A stretch of 64,000 nucleotides of DNA from Gigantopelta aegis (taxonomy: Eukaryota > Mollusca > Gastropoda > Neomphalida > Peltospiridae), in assembly GCF_016097555.1 (NCBI RefSeq), contig NC_054704.1, positions 79,858,391 through 79,922,390 on the forward strand. Direction: 5' to 3'. The notes below the pieces were generated by a model that saw only the letters and a program-made list of their open reading frames with translations, did not search any database and was not told the DNA's origin. Shown here one piece after another: positions 46,916 through 58,930 of this stretch; within the stretch, counting starts at the first letter, position 1, and each line of letters begins with the position of its first letter. The position numbers and the translations under genes were made by a program.

Positions 46916-47886
46916 GTGTTGTATTTGTTGTATATAATGCCAAAAATGATGGTGACACATGTTCTCTTATTAACCTTGATATTATGATATAACAAATATC
47001 AGTTGTGCATAAACTTGTTATGTCATTAACAGGCTCGACTTGTTATGTCATTAACAGGCTCGCAATAAAGAAAACCCCCAGTAAGTGCACTGTAGACCAT
47101 ACATCTAGAAGGGACATAACTCTGTATTGTACTTTAACTCGATCATGAATTTGTAGATGATTGATTGGTCTAACAAAACATCATCACTTAAAGATTGTGC
47201 CAGTTTAGCTGGTTTAGTTCATTGTACAGTAAATAAAAATTGAAATTCTACTTTTCTACATATTACAGTGCTGTCTGTTGTATCGGCACACCTAAGCATT
47301 CAAGGACCATTTTTTAGGTGAACACTGTAAAATACTAAATAAAATGTGTCTCTCACCAATGAAGCAGTGCATAATCTGAAATACACTACAAATTGTTTTA
47401 TGTCTGTAGTAAATAAACATTTTAAAATGGTGCATAAATATAGGCACACCCTTGTATCCAAAACGATTTGCATGTCCGGTGATTCGGCGCAGTAGATGTG
47501 AATCATTGACCCTGCTATTTATACATGTAGATCGCCCATGACCTCACTTTGTAGCCCATAAACACTACACTATTGTCCCAAGATTATTTTAGTACTTTTT
47601 TTGTTTTGTCTTGTTAAAAAAAAAAATATTACTATGAAAATGAATGATCACACATGACCCATCTCATGATCAGTTTCGGAATCGTTTTCTTGAATGGCAC
47701 AGTACTGCAGATGCATACATGTTCATTGTCATGCATGGCTAAGATGCCTACATAGATTTGTTTTTTCGGGTGGATTGTGCACACACGTGGATCTTATTTC
47801 GCTTTTATATTTTGTAACAATGTGACAGTTGTGAACTGGAATGACTGTCAATTAAGGTGTAAAACCTTTGTTTTGTTTGCATTTGT
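46916..47886. other. Non-coding stretch with a 25-bp direct repeat
   Basis: TTGTTATGTCATTAACAGGC occurs twice in tandem at 47013-47062. Nothing else is supportable. Confidence 0.5.
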
Positions 47887-48172
47887 AGGCCCGTAGCAGG
47901 GTGGGTGTCCGGGGGGTGGGTGGTGGGGGGGCTGCTCCCCCCCCCCCCCCCAATAATTTTGGCTCTTCTTTTTTTTTTTTGATAACCTTTACATCTCGAC
48001 TGAATGTAAAAGTTGTAGCGAGATTAACGGTGAGAGTTATTGTAACAGGCAAATAACCTTTGAATCATATCCCCGGACCCCCCAAATTCCTCGTGCCTTC
48101 GGTGCTCATTCAATTGCCGCCGCCCCCCCCCCCCCCCCCCCCCCCCAATAATATCCACCATGCTACGGGCCT
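47887..48172. mobile_element. Foldback element with two poly-C tracts
   Basis: AGGCCCGTAGCAGGGTGG at the left pairs with CCACCATGCTACGGGCCT at the right. Inside are a C tract at 47936-47952 and another at 48123-48146, plus CCCCGGACCCCCC. ATTTGT lies next to both ends. A partial relative (GGGCCGTAGCTAGCAAGGTG) begins at 22254. Confidence 0.75.
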
Positions 48173-48560
48173 GATTTGTCTGTTTTTCTTTTCAGTTTTA
48201 AATAAAATTAACCCCCAATAATATATATACCATTTACTATAATTTAAAAAATGCGGGAAAGGTGTTTTTAGACTAGTTTTAACATTCTTAATATCAATAA
48301 GGCTGACTTACTTCGCGTTTATATACACGAAAACAGGTGAATGATTTATTTCGAAACTATGATACAATTATGGATAAAAAAAAAAATTGCACCCTTAACA
48401 ATAAATATGTTGATACTTGATTAATCATTGAAAAAGGAATTGAACTTTAATTTGTTAAAAACACCAACAACATGACAACATACTAAGCATACTTGAGTAA
48501 AATACCAAGTGTGCCGAATCACCGGACACAGTTGTATATAAATTTGTTTTTGTATTACAG

Positions 48561-48785
48561 AAACGATGAAGACAGAAACTCATAAAACTTCAATTAATGC
48601 ACCTGGAGTATGTTTTTCACCTTGTCTGTTCTCTACATCAGCTGCAAATGAGACACAAAATGACAATCAGGAAATCACCGCATTTAAAGTCCCATTACAG
48701 CCACCTATAAAAGTTAAACCGAAGGCCAAAGTGAAAGTCCAGGCAGCTCAGCCATCTCTGTGTGCTGATGGAACCAGTCAGCCAG
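48561..48785 (+). CDS. Gene 2 first coding exon
   Basis: The acceptor TTTGTATTACAG and donor CCAG|GTATGA bound the exon. The ATG at 48566 has A at -3 and A at +4, five bases into the exon, as expected if a non-coding exon precedes it. From there 73 codons follow ([20 protein letters not shown], then a Lys/Pro/Val stretch [13 protein letters not shown]). It exits in phase 1. The exon is also open upstream of the ATG in phase 1. Confidence 0.72.
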
Positions 48786-49495
48786 GTATGAATAATGATC
48801 TGTCGTATGAAATGTGTTTTAAGATGTATATTATTGTTGATGTTTAATTATTGTTATTCTTGCTTATTGGGGGGGGGGGGGGATTTCCAACCAGTGCACC
48901 ACAACTGGACAAAGGCCGTGGTTTGTGCTTTCCTGTCTGGGAAAGTGCATGTAAAAGATCCCTTGCTGCATTAGGAAAAATGTAGCAGGTTTCCTCTGAT
49001 GACTACGAGTCAGAATTACAGGGCTAGCTCTGGCATTCGCTAAATTTGCCAATTGCAAATTTGAAAAACAATTGGCGAATTGTATTTTTATTTGGAGAAA
49101 TAATTTCAAGTATTAATTGCTATTTTGTTAAAAAGTAACTGGGTTTCTGTAAGTTTAATAGATAATTTGGCAAAATTTTCTGTTGACCCAGAGCTTGCCC
49201 TGAATTACCAAATGTTTGGCATCCAATAGCCGATGATTAACAAATCAATGTGCTCTAGTGGTGTCGTTAAACAAAACAAAAACAAAAAAACTTTAAAGAA
49301 TTCTTCTTTGTTTGTTTAAAAATCAGTTTTTTCCACTGGTCTCAGAAGCTCCTCTTCAAATGAGTTAGGCAATTATGCCTTGAGATTGACGATATATAAT
49401 TTAGATGAGGTGCACCCCTATTCAAACTTCAGCTGATCTCTCTTCTTGGATGTCTGTATATGAAGAAACTGTCTACAAAGTGCATAATAAGTTAG

Positions 49496-49583
<88 letters not shown>

Positions 49584-49620
49584 TGTGTCTGTGTGTGTGT
49601 GTGTGTGTGTGTGTCTGTGT

Positions 49621-49691
<71 letters not shown>

Positions 49692-52600
49692 AGGGAGGGA
49701 GGGAGGGAGGGACTTTAGTTTTGGAGGCCTTATTCTTTTTCCTTTTTTTCAGTCATCCATATCTCAGAAAGTAATCTTATTTTGATTTCATACAATAATC
49801 ATAATGATTGATCCACATTTGTGTGACTATATTAAAATTAATTAAAAAAAAAAAAATCTACTGCAACAGAATTAATTATAAATTTACTAACTTTATGTGC
49901 TACAAGTTAACTGACCAAAAGACATGTCTATGGGAAACGTCATATAAAAGATCCCTTGCTACTTTTGATTAGATGTGGCCTGTTTAACAACAGTTACCAT
50001 GAGTAAGAATGTTAGAAAACATCAGTCGAGAAATATTTGGGAGCTTGAAACAATCACTACCCCCACTCCAAAAAATATTCGTTTTTTAAATGTTTTCTAG
50101 AGGAGAATCTCTCCCCCCCCCCCCCCCCCCCCCCCAAACAAAAATTTAAATTTTAAATTAAAATTTAAAAAACCAAACAAGAACCAAAAATCCCACAACT
50201 TTGCTGACCATTTTCTATAATCCTTCCCACAGGGAATGCCGTTTTCATACTGTGGTATTTGCTACAAGTTATTTATTTTTGAGCTGATTGTTTTCTAAAT
50301 TGCACACCAAAAATTAGGGTTTTTTGTTGCTTTTCTTGTTATTTTCAAACACTTTTACTTTTCTTTTTTATGTCAAGTCAAACTGAAATTGTTTACAAAA
50401 ACATTGTTAATGGAGGTTGGGAATGACTATAGACCCTGCCAGTGTTTCTGCCAGAAAGATATTTTTGGGTATGGTGCTATGGAATTGAATGCAACCACAG
50501 TCAACAGGGGGTATGGGGGGCCTCCCCCAGGAAGAAAATGGGTTAAGTTTAGGGTTAGGGTTAAGAAAATCATACAGCAATGATAAGAGTCATTAATTTT
50601 GTCAAAAGGTTAACTTAAAAAATAAAATCTTTGGGTATGGCACCATACCTGTTTTACCCTCTGGCAGAAACCAAGCTGCACAATTTTCTACACGTATGTA
50701 CCGAGGCATTGTTATTCAAACATTCCTTTCCGTCCCTGATGGTAATGTATATCGAGAGTGATTATGATCTTGGTTTTGGTTTTTTCTGTGTCAGGTGTTC
50801 CTGTGACATGTAACGACAGCCCATCGGTATCCACCCACCTAGTCGTGAAGACGAAGACGTCACTGTCGTACAGCAAACTGGTTGTCAAGTGGAAACCAGC
50901 TGGCCGCTCCTGTCCGGTCCTCAACTGTTCAACATTATTCTTCACCAGCCGAGACGACTTCGAGAAGCACTGGAAGGGAAAACATCATGAATACCTAGAC
51001 ACGTACCAGTGTCCGGTCTGTGAATACCAGTCGCTGAATATCAGCGATGTCCAGGATCACGTGAGGAGTGATCACACTTTGGACGATCCATCGCTGCTGG
51101 ATCAGATTAGAAAAACAGAAAGCAATCACAAAAATCCAGCCTATTTGGCACCCGCTTGTTTTGTGTGGGAAGATGATGTGGGTAAGATTAAAGAGAGAGA
51201 ACAACCTGTAATTAAGAAAGCTCCATCACAGTTGGTGCCTGCTGCTCAAATAAATAAAGATCAAGGCTTTGTCGATAATTCAGCAGTTAAATCTGGTACA
51301 AAGTCTGCAGTAGTTACATCTGCATCTGCTCAGTCTACTACCATTGTGGGACAGCTCACAACGAAACCTGAAGATGTTGTGGTATCAACAGGAACTCCTT
51401 TGCTCACAAAATCAGCATCTCTACCTGCTGCAAGTAAACTTACCATTGTCCCTGTAACCAAATCTCCATCAGTTGTTTCTTCTTCAGATTCCACCACTGG
51501 AGGTGATGTTGCAACCACAGTGTCTACAACTCGGTCAGCAACAGCAAAAGTTTCCTCTGGTTCGACAACTGAATGTGCTATGAAATTAACACTCTCTACA
51601 TTAACTGCCAAACCTACAACACATTCGACTGCTGCTAAACAGACCCCAGCATCTGCCACAGAATCTGCTGTGGTCAAATTGTCTACAAATGTGTCTACTC
51701 TACCTAAAATAATAACAGGAATGGCAGCCTATTTGGATACCGAAGAACCAAATATACCCTTTACTGATGTAGCTGAAGTTTTATGTGCTGAAGAATCTAT
51801 TCCAGCTGAATTGCCCACATCTGCTATATCTGAAGAAAACAATATGCCAAAGAAAAATAGAACCAAAACTTTCTCTCTCAAAAGATCAGCAGAATCAATG
51901 AATATTACAAAGCCTGCTGTTTCAAAACAGTCTTCAGAATCTAAAGCTAAAGGTTCTGTGACGACATCCAGAAAATCAGTAACAGAAAATATTACAAAGT
52001 CTACAACAGCAGAATCGTCATCAGAATCCACAACTAAATGTTCTGTCACGACCTTGACAGAATCGGTAACAGATAGTGTTACAAAGTCTACAATAGCAGA
52101 AGAGTCTTCAGAATCATCAACTAAATGTTCTGTAACAACATCCACAGAATCGTTAACAAAAAATATTACAAAGAGTATAGTAGCAGAATCGTCATCAGAA
52201 TCCATAACTCAAGGTTCTGTGACATCTGCTGTTGCAGAACTCGAGACGAGATCAGTTGTTGAATCTATTGATGCAAAGATTGTTATGTCTGATCCATCAG
52301 TAGAGTTGGAAACTAAACCACTAGTTGACACTGGTGCTGAACTGGCCTCTGTTTCAAATAGGACACTGAACATTGCTTCCTCTGCAGTATCATATTTAGA
52401 TGCTGAAACAAGAAATACATCTCCATATGAAAAAGAAGAAAAAAAGATCGTCATTACTACAAGCCCAGCTGGAGAAGTTGTTTGCCCCATTGCATTCTGT
52501 GATGGAAAGACATATAATACAGTTAGAGGATATAATAGACATTGGAATGATTTACACAGAAGTAAATATCCAGCTTTTGCATGTCCATCATGCAGCATGA

Positions 52601-55600
52601 CATCAAAACAACTTCCAGAAGTTATAAAACACATTAAAAAGCTGCATAATGATAAGTCTCTGATAGACAAAATCCTGCGCAGAGCCTTGCCGAATAATAA
52701 ACACCAGAATCCAGGTCACTATATTTGGATAGACCCTTATGTCAAACAAGAAAATGCAGTTTCTACCCCAGAGCAGTGTGGAGAAATGAAAATGAATGCA
52801 GATGTTAAAAGTAATCAAACCCAAATTGTGCAGCAGTCGAGTACAGATTCCAGTAACAAAACCAAACAGGATGAGAGTAGTACCAAAATATGTGGATCAC
52901 TTCATGATTCTCAGGAACATAAGTCTCAGGATTTTGGCACTGAAGCAATGAATAAAAAACCACCCACTTCTGAACAAAATGCTGATTTTGTGGACTTTAG
53001 TGAAAAGTCAAAATTTGAAGATTCGGAAACAAATGTCAACTTAGTTTCCAAGAAGGAAAGTAAAGAGTTGAATATAGTGTCACAGACGCCAATGGTGAAG
53101 CAAACTGGCACCAAAATGGTGATTCAAAAACTACCCATTTCAGAACAAAAAGTTGATGATTTTCAAATACCAAATCCCAAGAAATCTAAACAAAATATCC
53201 AGTTAGTATCGGTGAAAAAAGGACAAACGTTTAAACCTGAATCAGAGATAAACATGTTCAAAGAAATTGACTCAAAATCGGTGAGTAAAAAAACATCCAG
53301 TTCAGATCAAAAGGTTAAACATCTGAAAAGCAGTAAAACACCAGTATCTTTGGAATCTGAACCAGCCAGCCGATCCATTTCAAAGAAACAAACTGAAAAA
53401 TCTACAGAAAATGGCATGGCACTGAAGGAGTGTGATCAGTCTAAAACAAAATTGCAGGGAAGTAGTTCCGAGGAAGCTGGCACACCATTAACAAGACAAA
53501 GTGTTCCGGGGTCCACTTCACAACTAAAAGCAAAATGTGTGGACATTCGTGAAAAAAACAAAACAAATGCCAAGACAGTTTCAATGAAGGAAAGTGAAAC
53601 ATCTAAAATGAAAGCACAAATAAATATTTCAGAGCAAACTTGTATCAAATCGGTGAGTACAAACATAGTCAAATGTGATGAACAAGTTAATACAGAATCA
53701 CAAACTGTTTCCAGAAAGTCAGAGCAAACTGGAACCAAAATATCTTCATCTGGATCTACGGTAGACAATGTCAGTTCAAATCCAAAGGGTAAAAATGTAA
53801 CTTTTAAACCGGTTGTTTCTGAAGAAAGTGTCAAATCTGTTTTATTGAAAGAAAATAAGAATCTGAACACAAAATCAAAAGCAGTTTTAGACATGCCAAA
53901 GATCACTGAAACAAAATCTGTGTCGACTTCAGAAACGACTTCCTCAGATAGGAAAAATGAACCATCAAAGCAATCTATATCTCCAGTAAAGAAGTCACCG
54001 GTTCAGACAAAGGGTAAAAGTTCTACAGCAGATTCTGCTTCAGAGGCAACACCTGTGAAATCTGAAGCCATTGCCAAGTTGGAGGCCATAAAGGAAGCTG
54101 ACATTTCTAATACAAAACCTGAGAAAAATTTACCAGATCAAACTAGCATTAAATCAACAATTCAAAAAGGATCTCTTGGTGACAAACTTAAACATAAAAA
54201 TATTTGTGAGGCAGAAAAAACTGTGAAATCTGAAGCAACTGCAAAGTCAGTTTCAGTGAAGACAAATGAAAAGTCTAAACAAGAATCCCAAATAAATATA
54301 TTTAAGTCAGAACAAAGTGATATTAAACCAGCAGGTCAGAAAGATACACATGATACTCACTCTATCAAATCTGAAGCAACTGCCAAGTTAGTTTCTTTGG
54401 GAAAAGGTGAAAAATCTCAAATTAAATTTCAGACAAGTTTGTCTCAGCAAACTGGCACTAAATCAGCAAGTCAGGTATTATCAAGTTTGCATCAGAAAAT
54501 CAAAAATGAAGATTTATGCGAGACCCAAAAATATGTGGAATTACAAGCAAATACTAAGTCAGTATCAGTGAAGAAAAGTGAAGAGTCTAAACCAGAATCA
54601 CGGACAAATACTTCAGAACAAACTAGCCCAAAACCAGTGAGTCAGACAAAGTCCACAGTAGGATCATCTTCAGAAAATATTATTTTAGATAAAAAAGCTA
54701 AACCTGTGGTTCCAATATCAACTGAATCTGAAGTTAAAAAATCATTTTCACAAGAAAAGGGTCAAAAGTTAAAAACAGAATCACAAACTGTTTCCAGTAA
54801 GTCAGAGCAAACTGGAACCAAAATATCATCATCTGGATCTATGGTAGACAATGTCAGTTCAAATCCAAAGGATAAAAATGTAGCTTTTATACCGGTTGTT
54901 TCTGAAGAAAGTGTAAAGTCTGTTTTATTGAAAGAAAATATGAATCTGAACACAAACTCAAAAGAAGTTTTAGACATGCCAAAGATCACTGAAACAAAAT
55001 CTGTGTTGACTTCAGAAACGACTTCCTCAGATAGGAAAAATGAACCATCAAAGCAATCTATATCTTCAGTAAAGAAGTCACTGGTTCAGACAAAGGATAA
55101 AAGTTCTACAGCAGATTCTGCTTCAAAGGCACTTCAACACACTGCAACCAAAGCAGTGAACGTCAAAGGGTCAGAATCAATGGTATCTGTTGACAAAAGC
55201 ATTTCAGTTTCAAAAGTTAAGCATGTTAATGTAGTCAGTGATGTAACATCAAAACAAGTTTATTCCGAGGCAGATAGTAAACATATTCAACCAGAGGAAA
55301 ATAAAAAGTCAAAAACTAAATCGGAAACAGTTTCAGATGTAAAAAAGCATATTGACCATAATAAAAAGGATACTAAGTCCTCACTTTCGTCAAATCCTTC
55401 AGTTTCAGTGCAAAAGACTATTAAAACAAACATAGGCGAATCTAAAATAAAGAAGACAAATACTACGGAATTGAAGAGTCGGGTACATGCATCTATTTTA
55501 GAAAAGACAATTTCAGATCAAACAGATAAAATCTTTATTCCAGAGACATCTTCAAACACACCAAAAGAAACTGCAACTAAAGAAGCTGATCAGAAAGTAT

Positions 55601-58234
55601 CAAAGTGTACATCTGCTACAGAAAAGGGCAGTTCAGACCCCAAAATTAAAAGTGTTGATAGTGATGTGTTGCCAAAACAAGACATAGTTGAACTGAAGCG
55701 CAAGTCTGCTGAACCGAATGAGGAAAATGTGTCTGCTCTGATTGACTGTACAGACACTCTTGTGAGCCTAAGTGAGACGGGTGTTTGTGATGACATACCA
55801 TTTGACCTGCTCTTTAAACTCGGTGATTCTGACTCGGAGCCAGAGTTACCTAGCAGTCCAAGTGTTGAACAACAGTGTGTTACAATGAATGACAAACATA
55901 GACTTGAAACACCAAAAGATGACCCATATGAAAGCCTTTCTGATTCGGAGCCAGAGATGTCTAATAGTTATAGTGGTGACAAACAGTCTGATTCAGTGGT
56001 TGAGAGAAACAGAGTTGAACTGTCGAAAGAGAACTCACATAAAAGTGACTTGGATGTTAGAGTGATGGCACGCAAGCACGTGTTGAGCGCGTGGAGCGGC
56101 AACGGTCAAAGATGTCCAGCAGTCGGCTGTTCTAAACAGTTTCTGACAGAATGCACAATGTTTGGACATTGGTGCGATGTGCACGTGGAAACACTCAAGA
56201 ACTTCTTCTGTGGCATCTGTTCCTTTGAGGGCCGAAACATGCAGTCACTACATGACCACTGGAGGATGGAGCATGATGTTGTCAACAAAACCGAAGTCTT
56301 GTACACCACCGAGTACACGCAGAATCCAGATTTCATTCACCCAGGGCCTCACTATCGTCTGTGCCGGATCGAATGTCTCTGTGGTGCCATACAACCACAC
56401 AACGTGATCTCGGACTCCTCACCATCTCATAACAGGGAAGGATTACGTGCATCATCAGCAAGATCCACACACGGTTCTCATAGGACAGGTATAAACAATT
56501 TTAAAGGTTTTTATTCTTTTAGATTGTGGTGGAAACTTGCTTGGTTTGGTGGTAGAGCACTCGTGTGTTATCTGATATGTCATAAAATTGATTCGTGTCA
56601 GTAGATAGGCCCATCATGTGGCAAGCCAACTTTTATTAACTATTTAAGTGATTTAGTGTGAAATACAAAAAAAACCCATTTCTTACAAACTATAAGTCCT
56701 AGGCCAATCATTTACAGGTACATGTACACCTGTGAATGGTCATTGCAATCCATTTTTTTTTTTTTTAACAGCGGCAGTTTATGGTAGGCGAAACATTTAA
56801 TTATGTTAATTCTTTGGGGGGTTTTCTCCAGATTAATTAAGGATTTTCTGTTAAGTCTTTTATATTCATCACGGTATGAACAAAACAAATCATCCACAAA
56901 TTGTGTGAATCAGCGAAACTGTTCACACACAAGTTTGCAGATGATTTTTTTTTATTATTATTATTAATAACAGACATCCTTATAATTAAATTTGAAACAT
57001 AGTTACTAAATAACACTAAAATTAATATTTTTTTTTTTTTTTTTTTGCTCATAATGAGACAAAAGTACCAAATGAATATAAAATGGCGTGATCATATATG
57101 ATGTTCCATAACTTGTGTTGGTACAGCTGAACCAGTGGGATTGTTAAATTGTAATGAATGTAATGGAAATTAAATTATTCATGAATGTAACATCATAAGC
57201 AGCAAGCTATTTTTTTTATGATAGGTGAGATATTTAATTACACAAAATTCTTGTTTTAAAATGGCGTTGTGCCACTAATTGAAAATACATGTAATATGCA
57301 TGTAGACACAGGGGACACGTAGGAAAGAATTTAGTTTTAGCTAAAATTGGCTAGTTTAAACAACATTTTATTAGCTATATGCTAAATGATGTATTCACTT
57401 AGTATAAAAATTAACAATGGGTGAATTTGGCAATTGGCAGTCACAGGATTATCAATTGGCAGTCACAGGGTGATCTCACAGAAATTTTTTGGACTAAATA
57501 CATATAAGTTTATGAATTACTATAACACAAAATTGAACAGCATGATCTTTGTAAATCTTAGAGCTTTTACACATTTCTGTCAGTTTTATTTATCTGTTGT
57601 TGTTTTTTCAGATGGTACCAGTTCTTCCAGAGAAAACAGAATCATTTGGTTTGACAAAACAGGAACTGTGTGTCCTATTGATGGATGTCAAAGAGCCTTT
57701 TTCAGAAATTACCGTATTCACTGGTTAAAGTATCATGAGAAACTGAAAGCACTTTGGATCTGTCCAAATTGTGACGACTTCCATCCAAACCTCTGGAGTT
57801 TGAAAGAGCATTTAAAGCTTCGACATGCTTATACTGAACACAAAATACAGAGTATGCTCAGCAGGTATCAGTTTAAAAAGAAACATGTAAGAAATAACAA
57901 GTACATTGATCCAGGATGCTTTGTGGCACGTTTTGCACCCCAGTACAGAAAAGCCAGACAGTTGTTGGTTGCTGACGACGCCACAGCGTCTGGTTCAGTA
58001 AGTAGCACGCTTTCAGAATCAGTGGATCGACATTCTAGATTTGCATCTGATGACAAAGCTACGACGAAAGTGGCCAAAGATGATAGAGATGCAGCATTGA
58101 ATTCAGACGACGAAGATGACATGATGAATTCAGACGATAAAGAATTTGAGTTGACTTCAATGATGGATGAACATGGTGGTGATCTAGGATCGGAGGATGA
58201 GATTTTTCCTGATGAAATGGATGTTGTTTGCTAG
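48566..58234 (+). CDS. Large protein with four paired C2H2 zinc-finger modules
   Basis: Three exons (48566-48785, 50795-56488, 57612-58234) join in phase 1 into 2178 codons plus stop. Four modules of about 85 residues lie near residues 113-198, 637-720, 1847-1930 and 1992-2075. Each has a first finger C-x4-C-x10-13-H-x4-H, a second finger C-x2-C-x12-H-x4-H after about 8 residues, and a tail with an Asn/Pro/Gly-containing block and aromatic residues ([32 protein letters not shown]). The linkers are Ser/Thr/Lys/Glu-rich and repetitive. The C-terminus is acidic. I recognise no named family. Paired fingers suggest nucleic-acid or protein binding, probably nuclear; this is inference. Confidence 0.78.
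48880..49285 (+). mobile_element. SINE interrupted by a MITE
   Basis: The core starts CCAACCAGTGCACCACAACT after a G run and continues CATGTAAAAGATCCCTTGCT. After the insert the tail resumes ACCAAATGTTTGGCATCCAA and ends GTGCTCTAGTGGTGTCGTTA. Confidence 0.88.
49020..49201. mobile_element. 182-bp MITE inside a SINE
   Basis: AGGGCTAGCTCTGG at the left pairs with CCCAGAGCTTGCCCT at the right. GAATTAC is duplicated at 49013-49019 and 49202-49208. The interior carries AATTTGCCAATTGCAAATTT. A hAT-like origin is likely given the duplication length, but this is not certain. Confidence 0.85.
49499..49712. repeat. Compound microsatellite (GT)n-(GA)n-(GGGA)n
   Basis: A GT run with occasional TC interruptions to about 49645 is followed by a GA run to about 49685 and GGGA units to 49711. 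The Cys-Val and Arg-Glu ORFs across it are spurious. Confidence 0.95.
49930..49986 (+). mobile_element. SINE core fragment
   Basis: TATGGGAAACGTCATATAAA then AGATCCCTTGCTACTTTTGA matches the core only. A C run of about 24 bases follows at 50112-50135. Confidence 0.6.
50439..50673. mobile_element. Foldback element (CCAGTGTTTCTGCC family)
   Basis: CCAGTGTTTCTGCCAGA at the left pairs with CTCTGGCAGAAACC at the right, and GGGTATGGTGC/GGTATGGCACCATACC lie just inside both ends. The centre includes a TTTAGGGTTAGGGTTAAG tract. A second copy in the opposite orientation is at 58931-59203. Confidence 0.75.
50795..56488 (+). CDS. Gene 2 giant exon (5694 bp): zinc-finger modules 1-3 and linkers
   Basis: The acceptor TTTTCTGTGTCAG and donor GACAG|GTATAA bound the exon, phase 1 to phase 1. 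Module 1 (50887-51172) has CPVLNC...HWKGKH then CPVCEYQ...HVRSDH. Module 2 (52459-52740) has CPIAFC...HWNDLH then CPSCSMT...HIKKLH. Module 3 (56095-56365) has CPAVGC...HWCDVH then CGICSFE...HWRMEH. Between 2 and 3 lie about 1100 residues rich in Ser, Lys, Thr and Glu. The frame stays open for another 116 bases past the donor, so retention would add a short tail. Confidence 0.87.
51943..52229 (+). repeat. 93-bp coding tandem repeat, about three copies
   Basis: It encodes a 31-residue unit of the form [20 protein letters not shown] plus VTKSTIAE. Ser/Thr codons dominate. The unit is still clear at DNA level. Confidence 0.85.
53692..54048 (+). repeat. Intragenic duplication, copy 1 (357 bp)
   Basis: It encodes [20 protein letters not shown] and continues to [11 protein letters not shown]. 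It matches 54775-55131 with a fixed offset of 1083 bp (361 codons) and only scattered substitutions. Confidence 0.93.
54775..55131 (+). repeat. Intragenic duplication, copy 2 (357 bp)
   Basis: It encodes [20 protein letters not shown] and continues to [11 protein letters not shown]. Changes relative to copy 1 include several replacements, as expected in a weakly constrained linker. Confidence 0.93.
56489..57611. other. Last intron of gene 2, with repeat fragments
   Basis: CACAAACTATAA-family sequence lies at 56670-56815 (TTACAAACTATAAGTCCTAG, GTAGGCGAAACATTTAATTA) and a right end at 57218-57256 (GATAGGTGAGATATTTAATT). A decayed AGGGC-family MITE segment is likely at 57330-57470. Confidence 0.5.
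57612..58234 (+). CDS. Gene 2 terminal exon: zinc-finger module 4 and acidic tail
   Basis: The acceptor TGTTGTTTTTTCAG opens the exon in phase 1. Module 4 has CPIDGC...HWLKYH (C-x4-C-x10-H-x4-H, shorter than the others) then CPNCDDF...HLKLRH, and the tail block [20 protein letters not shown]. An acidic end ([28 protein letters not shown]) precedes TAG at 58232-58234. Confidence 0.87.
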
Positions 58235-58337
58235 GATATCCGACATTGTATTACTTCAAGAATTGCCCTTATCACGTTCAAGCTGGACAAATGTTTTGTG
58301 TGGGTGTGAGTGGCTAATTTCAACAAACAGGCAACAA

Positions 58338-58343
58338 AATAAA
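58338..58343 (+). promoter_or_regulatory. Candidate polyadenylation signal of gene 2
   Basis: AATAAA lies about 104 bp after the stop. Other AATAAA hexamers further down (for example near 60978 and 61006) could serve longer transcripts. Confidence 0.45.
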
Positions 58344-58392
58344 CACTTATTCTCAACTCATCTGAGATGCAGTGGGTGATCTATGATTTCTA

Positions 58393-58500
58393 GACCCAAC
58401 CAGTGACATTTGATTGTTGTGTCAAAGGCTGCAACATGTACTGTCCTGTGTGGATGAAAATCTCTTATGTGTGAACCCTGCTACTTCTAATACTGATTAA
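58393..58500 (+). mobile_element. Decayed SINE core
   Basis: CCAACCAGTGACATTTGATT, GTCAAAGGCTGCAACATGTA and CTGTCCTGTGTGG follow the core order but are diverged. Confidence 0.5.
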
Positions 58501-58660
58501 AAGAAATAAGGAAACACGTGGTATTTAGACCAAATTTACTTCACTACTATCGTAGTTATTGTCTGTGTAAAATACAGAGATGTATTGTGGGTTTGAATGT
58601 TAGTAATGTGGGATTGGCTGTCAATAGCACAGTTATGGTTAGCTTCTAGATACTATTGCT

Positions 58661-58843
58661 AATTTCTTTTCAACATTACCTGTCCTCAAGGATTTGCACT
58701 TGTTGAGGACAGGTAATGTATCTATAAAAGAGAAAACACTCCAAGTTTTCTCAATTTCTTTTCAACATTACCTGTCCTCGGCAAGTGCAAATCCTTGAGG
58801 ACAGGTAATGTATCTATAAAAGAGAAAACACTCCAAGTTTTCA
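58661..58843. repeat. Two tandem hairpins with oppositely oriented loops
   Basis: Each unit of about 92 bp has ACATTACCTGTCCTC, a 17-bp loop, GAGGACAGGTAATGT, then TATCTATAAAAGAGAAAACA and CTCCAAGTTTTC. The loop is AAGGATTTGCACTTGTT in the first and GGCAAGTGCAAATCCTT in the second; these are reverse complements except for one base. It lies in the 3' flank of gene 2, after its first AATAAA. Confidence 0.95.
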
Positions 58844-58930
58844 CCAGTGTTTTAGTTAGTCAATATTTGCCATGACTAGTTATGTGTTCCCTTATTTGTT
58901 TTCACCAGTACATATATATATATATAGTAA

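Noticed and set aside
49405..49785. ORFs with Cys-Val and Arg-Glu runs
   Set aside because: They are translations of the GT, GA and GGGA microsatellites.
50540..50570. Interstitial telomeric repeat (TTTAGGGTTAGGGTTAAG)
   Set aside because: There are only two TTAGGG units, inside a foldback element; this is too short to mean a telomere fusion.
51330..55895. Several minus-strand ORFs of 75-158 codons within the giant exon
   Set aside because: They are antisense shadows of the Ser/Thr/Lys-rich plus-strand coding sequence; none has splice sites or domains.
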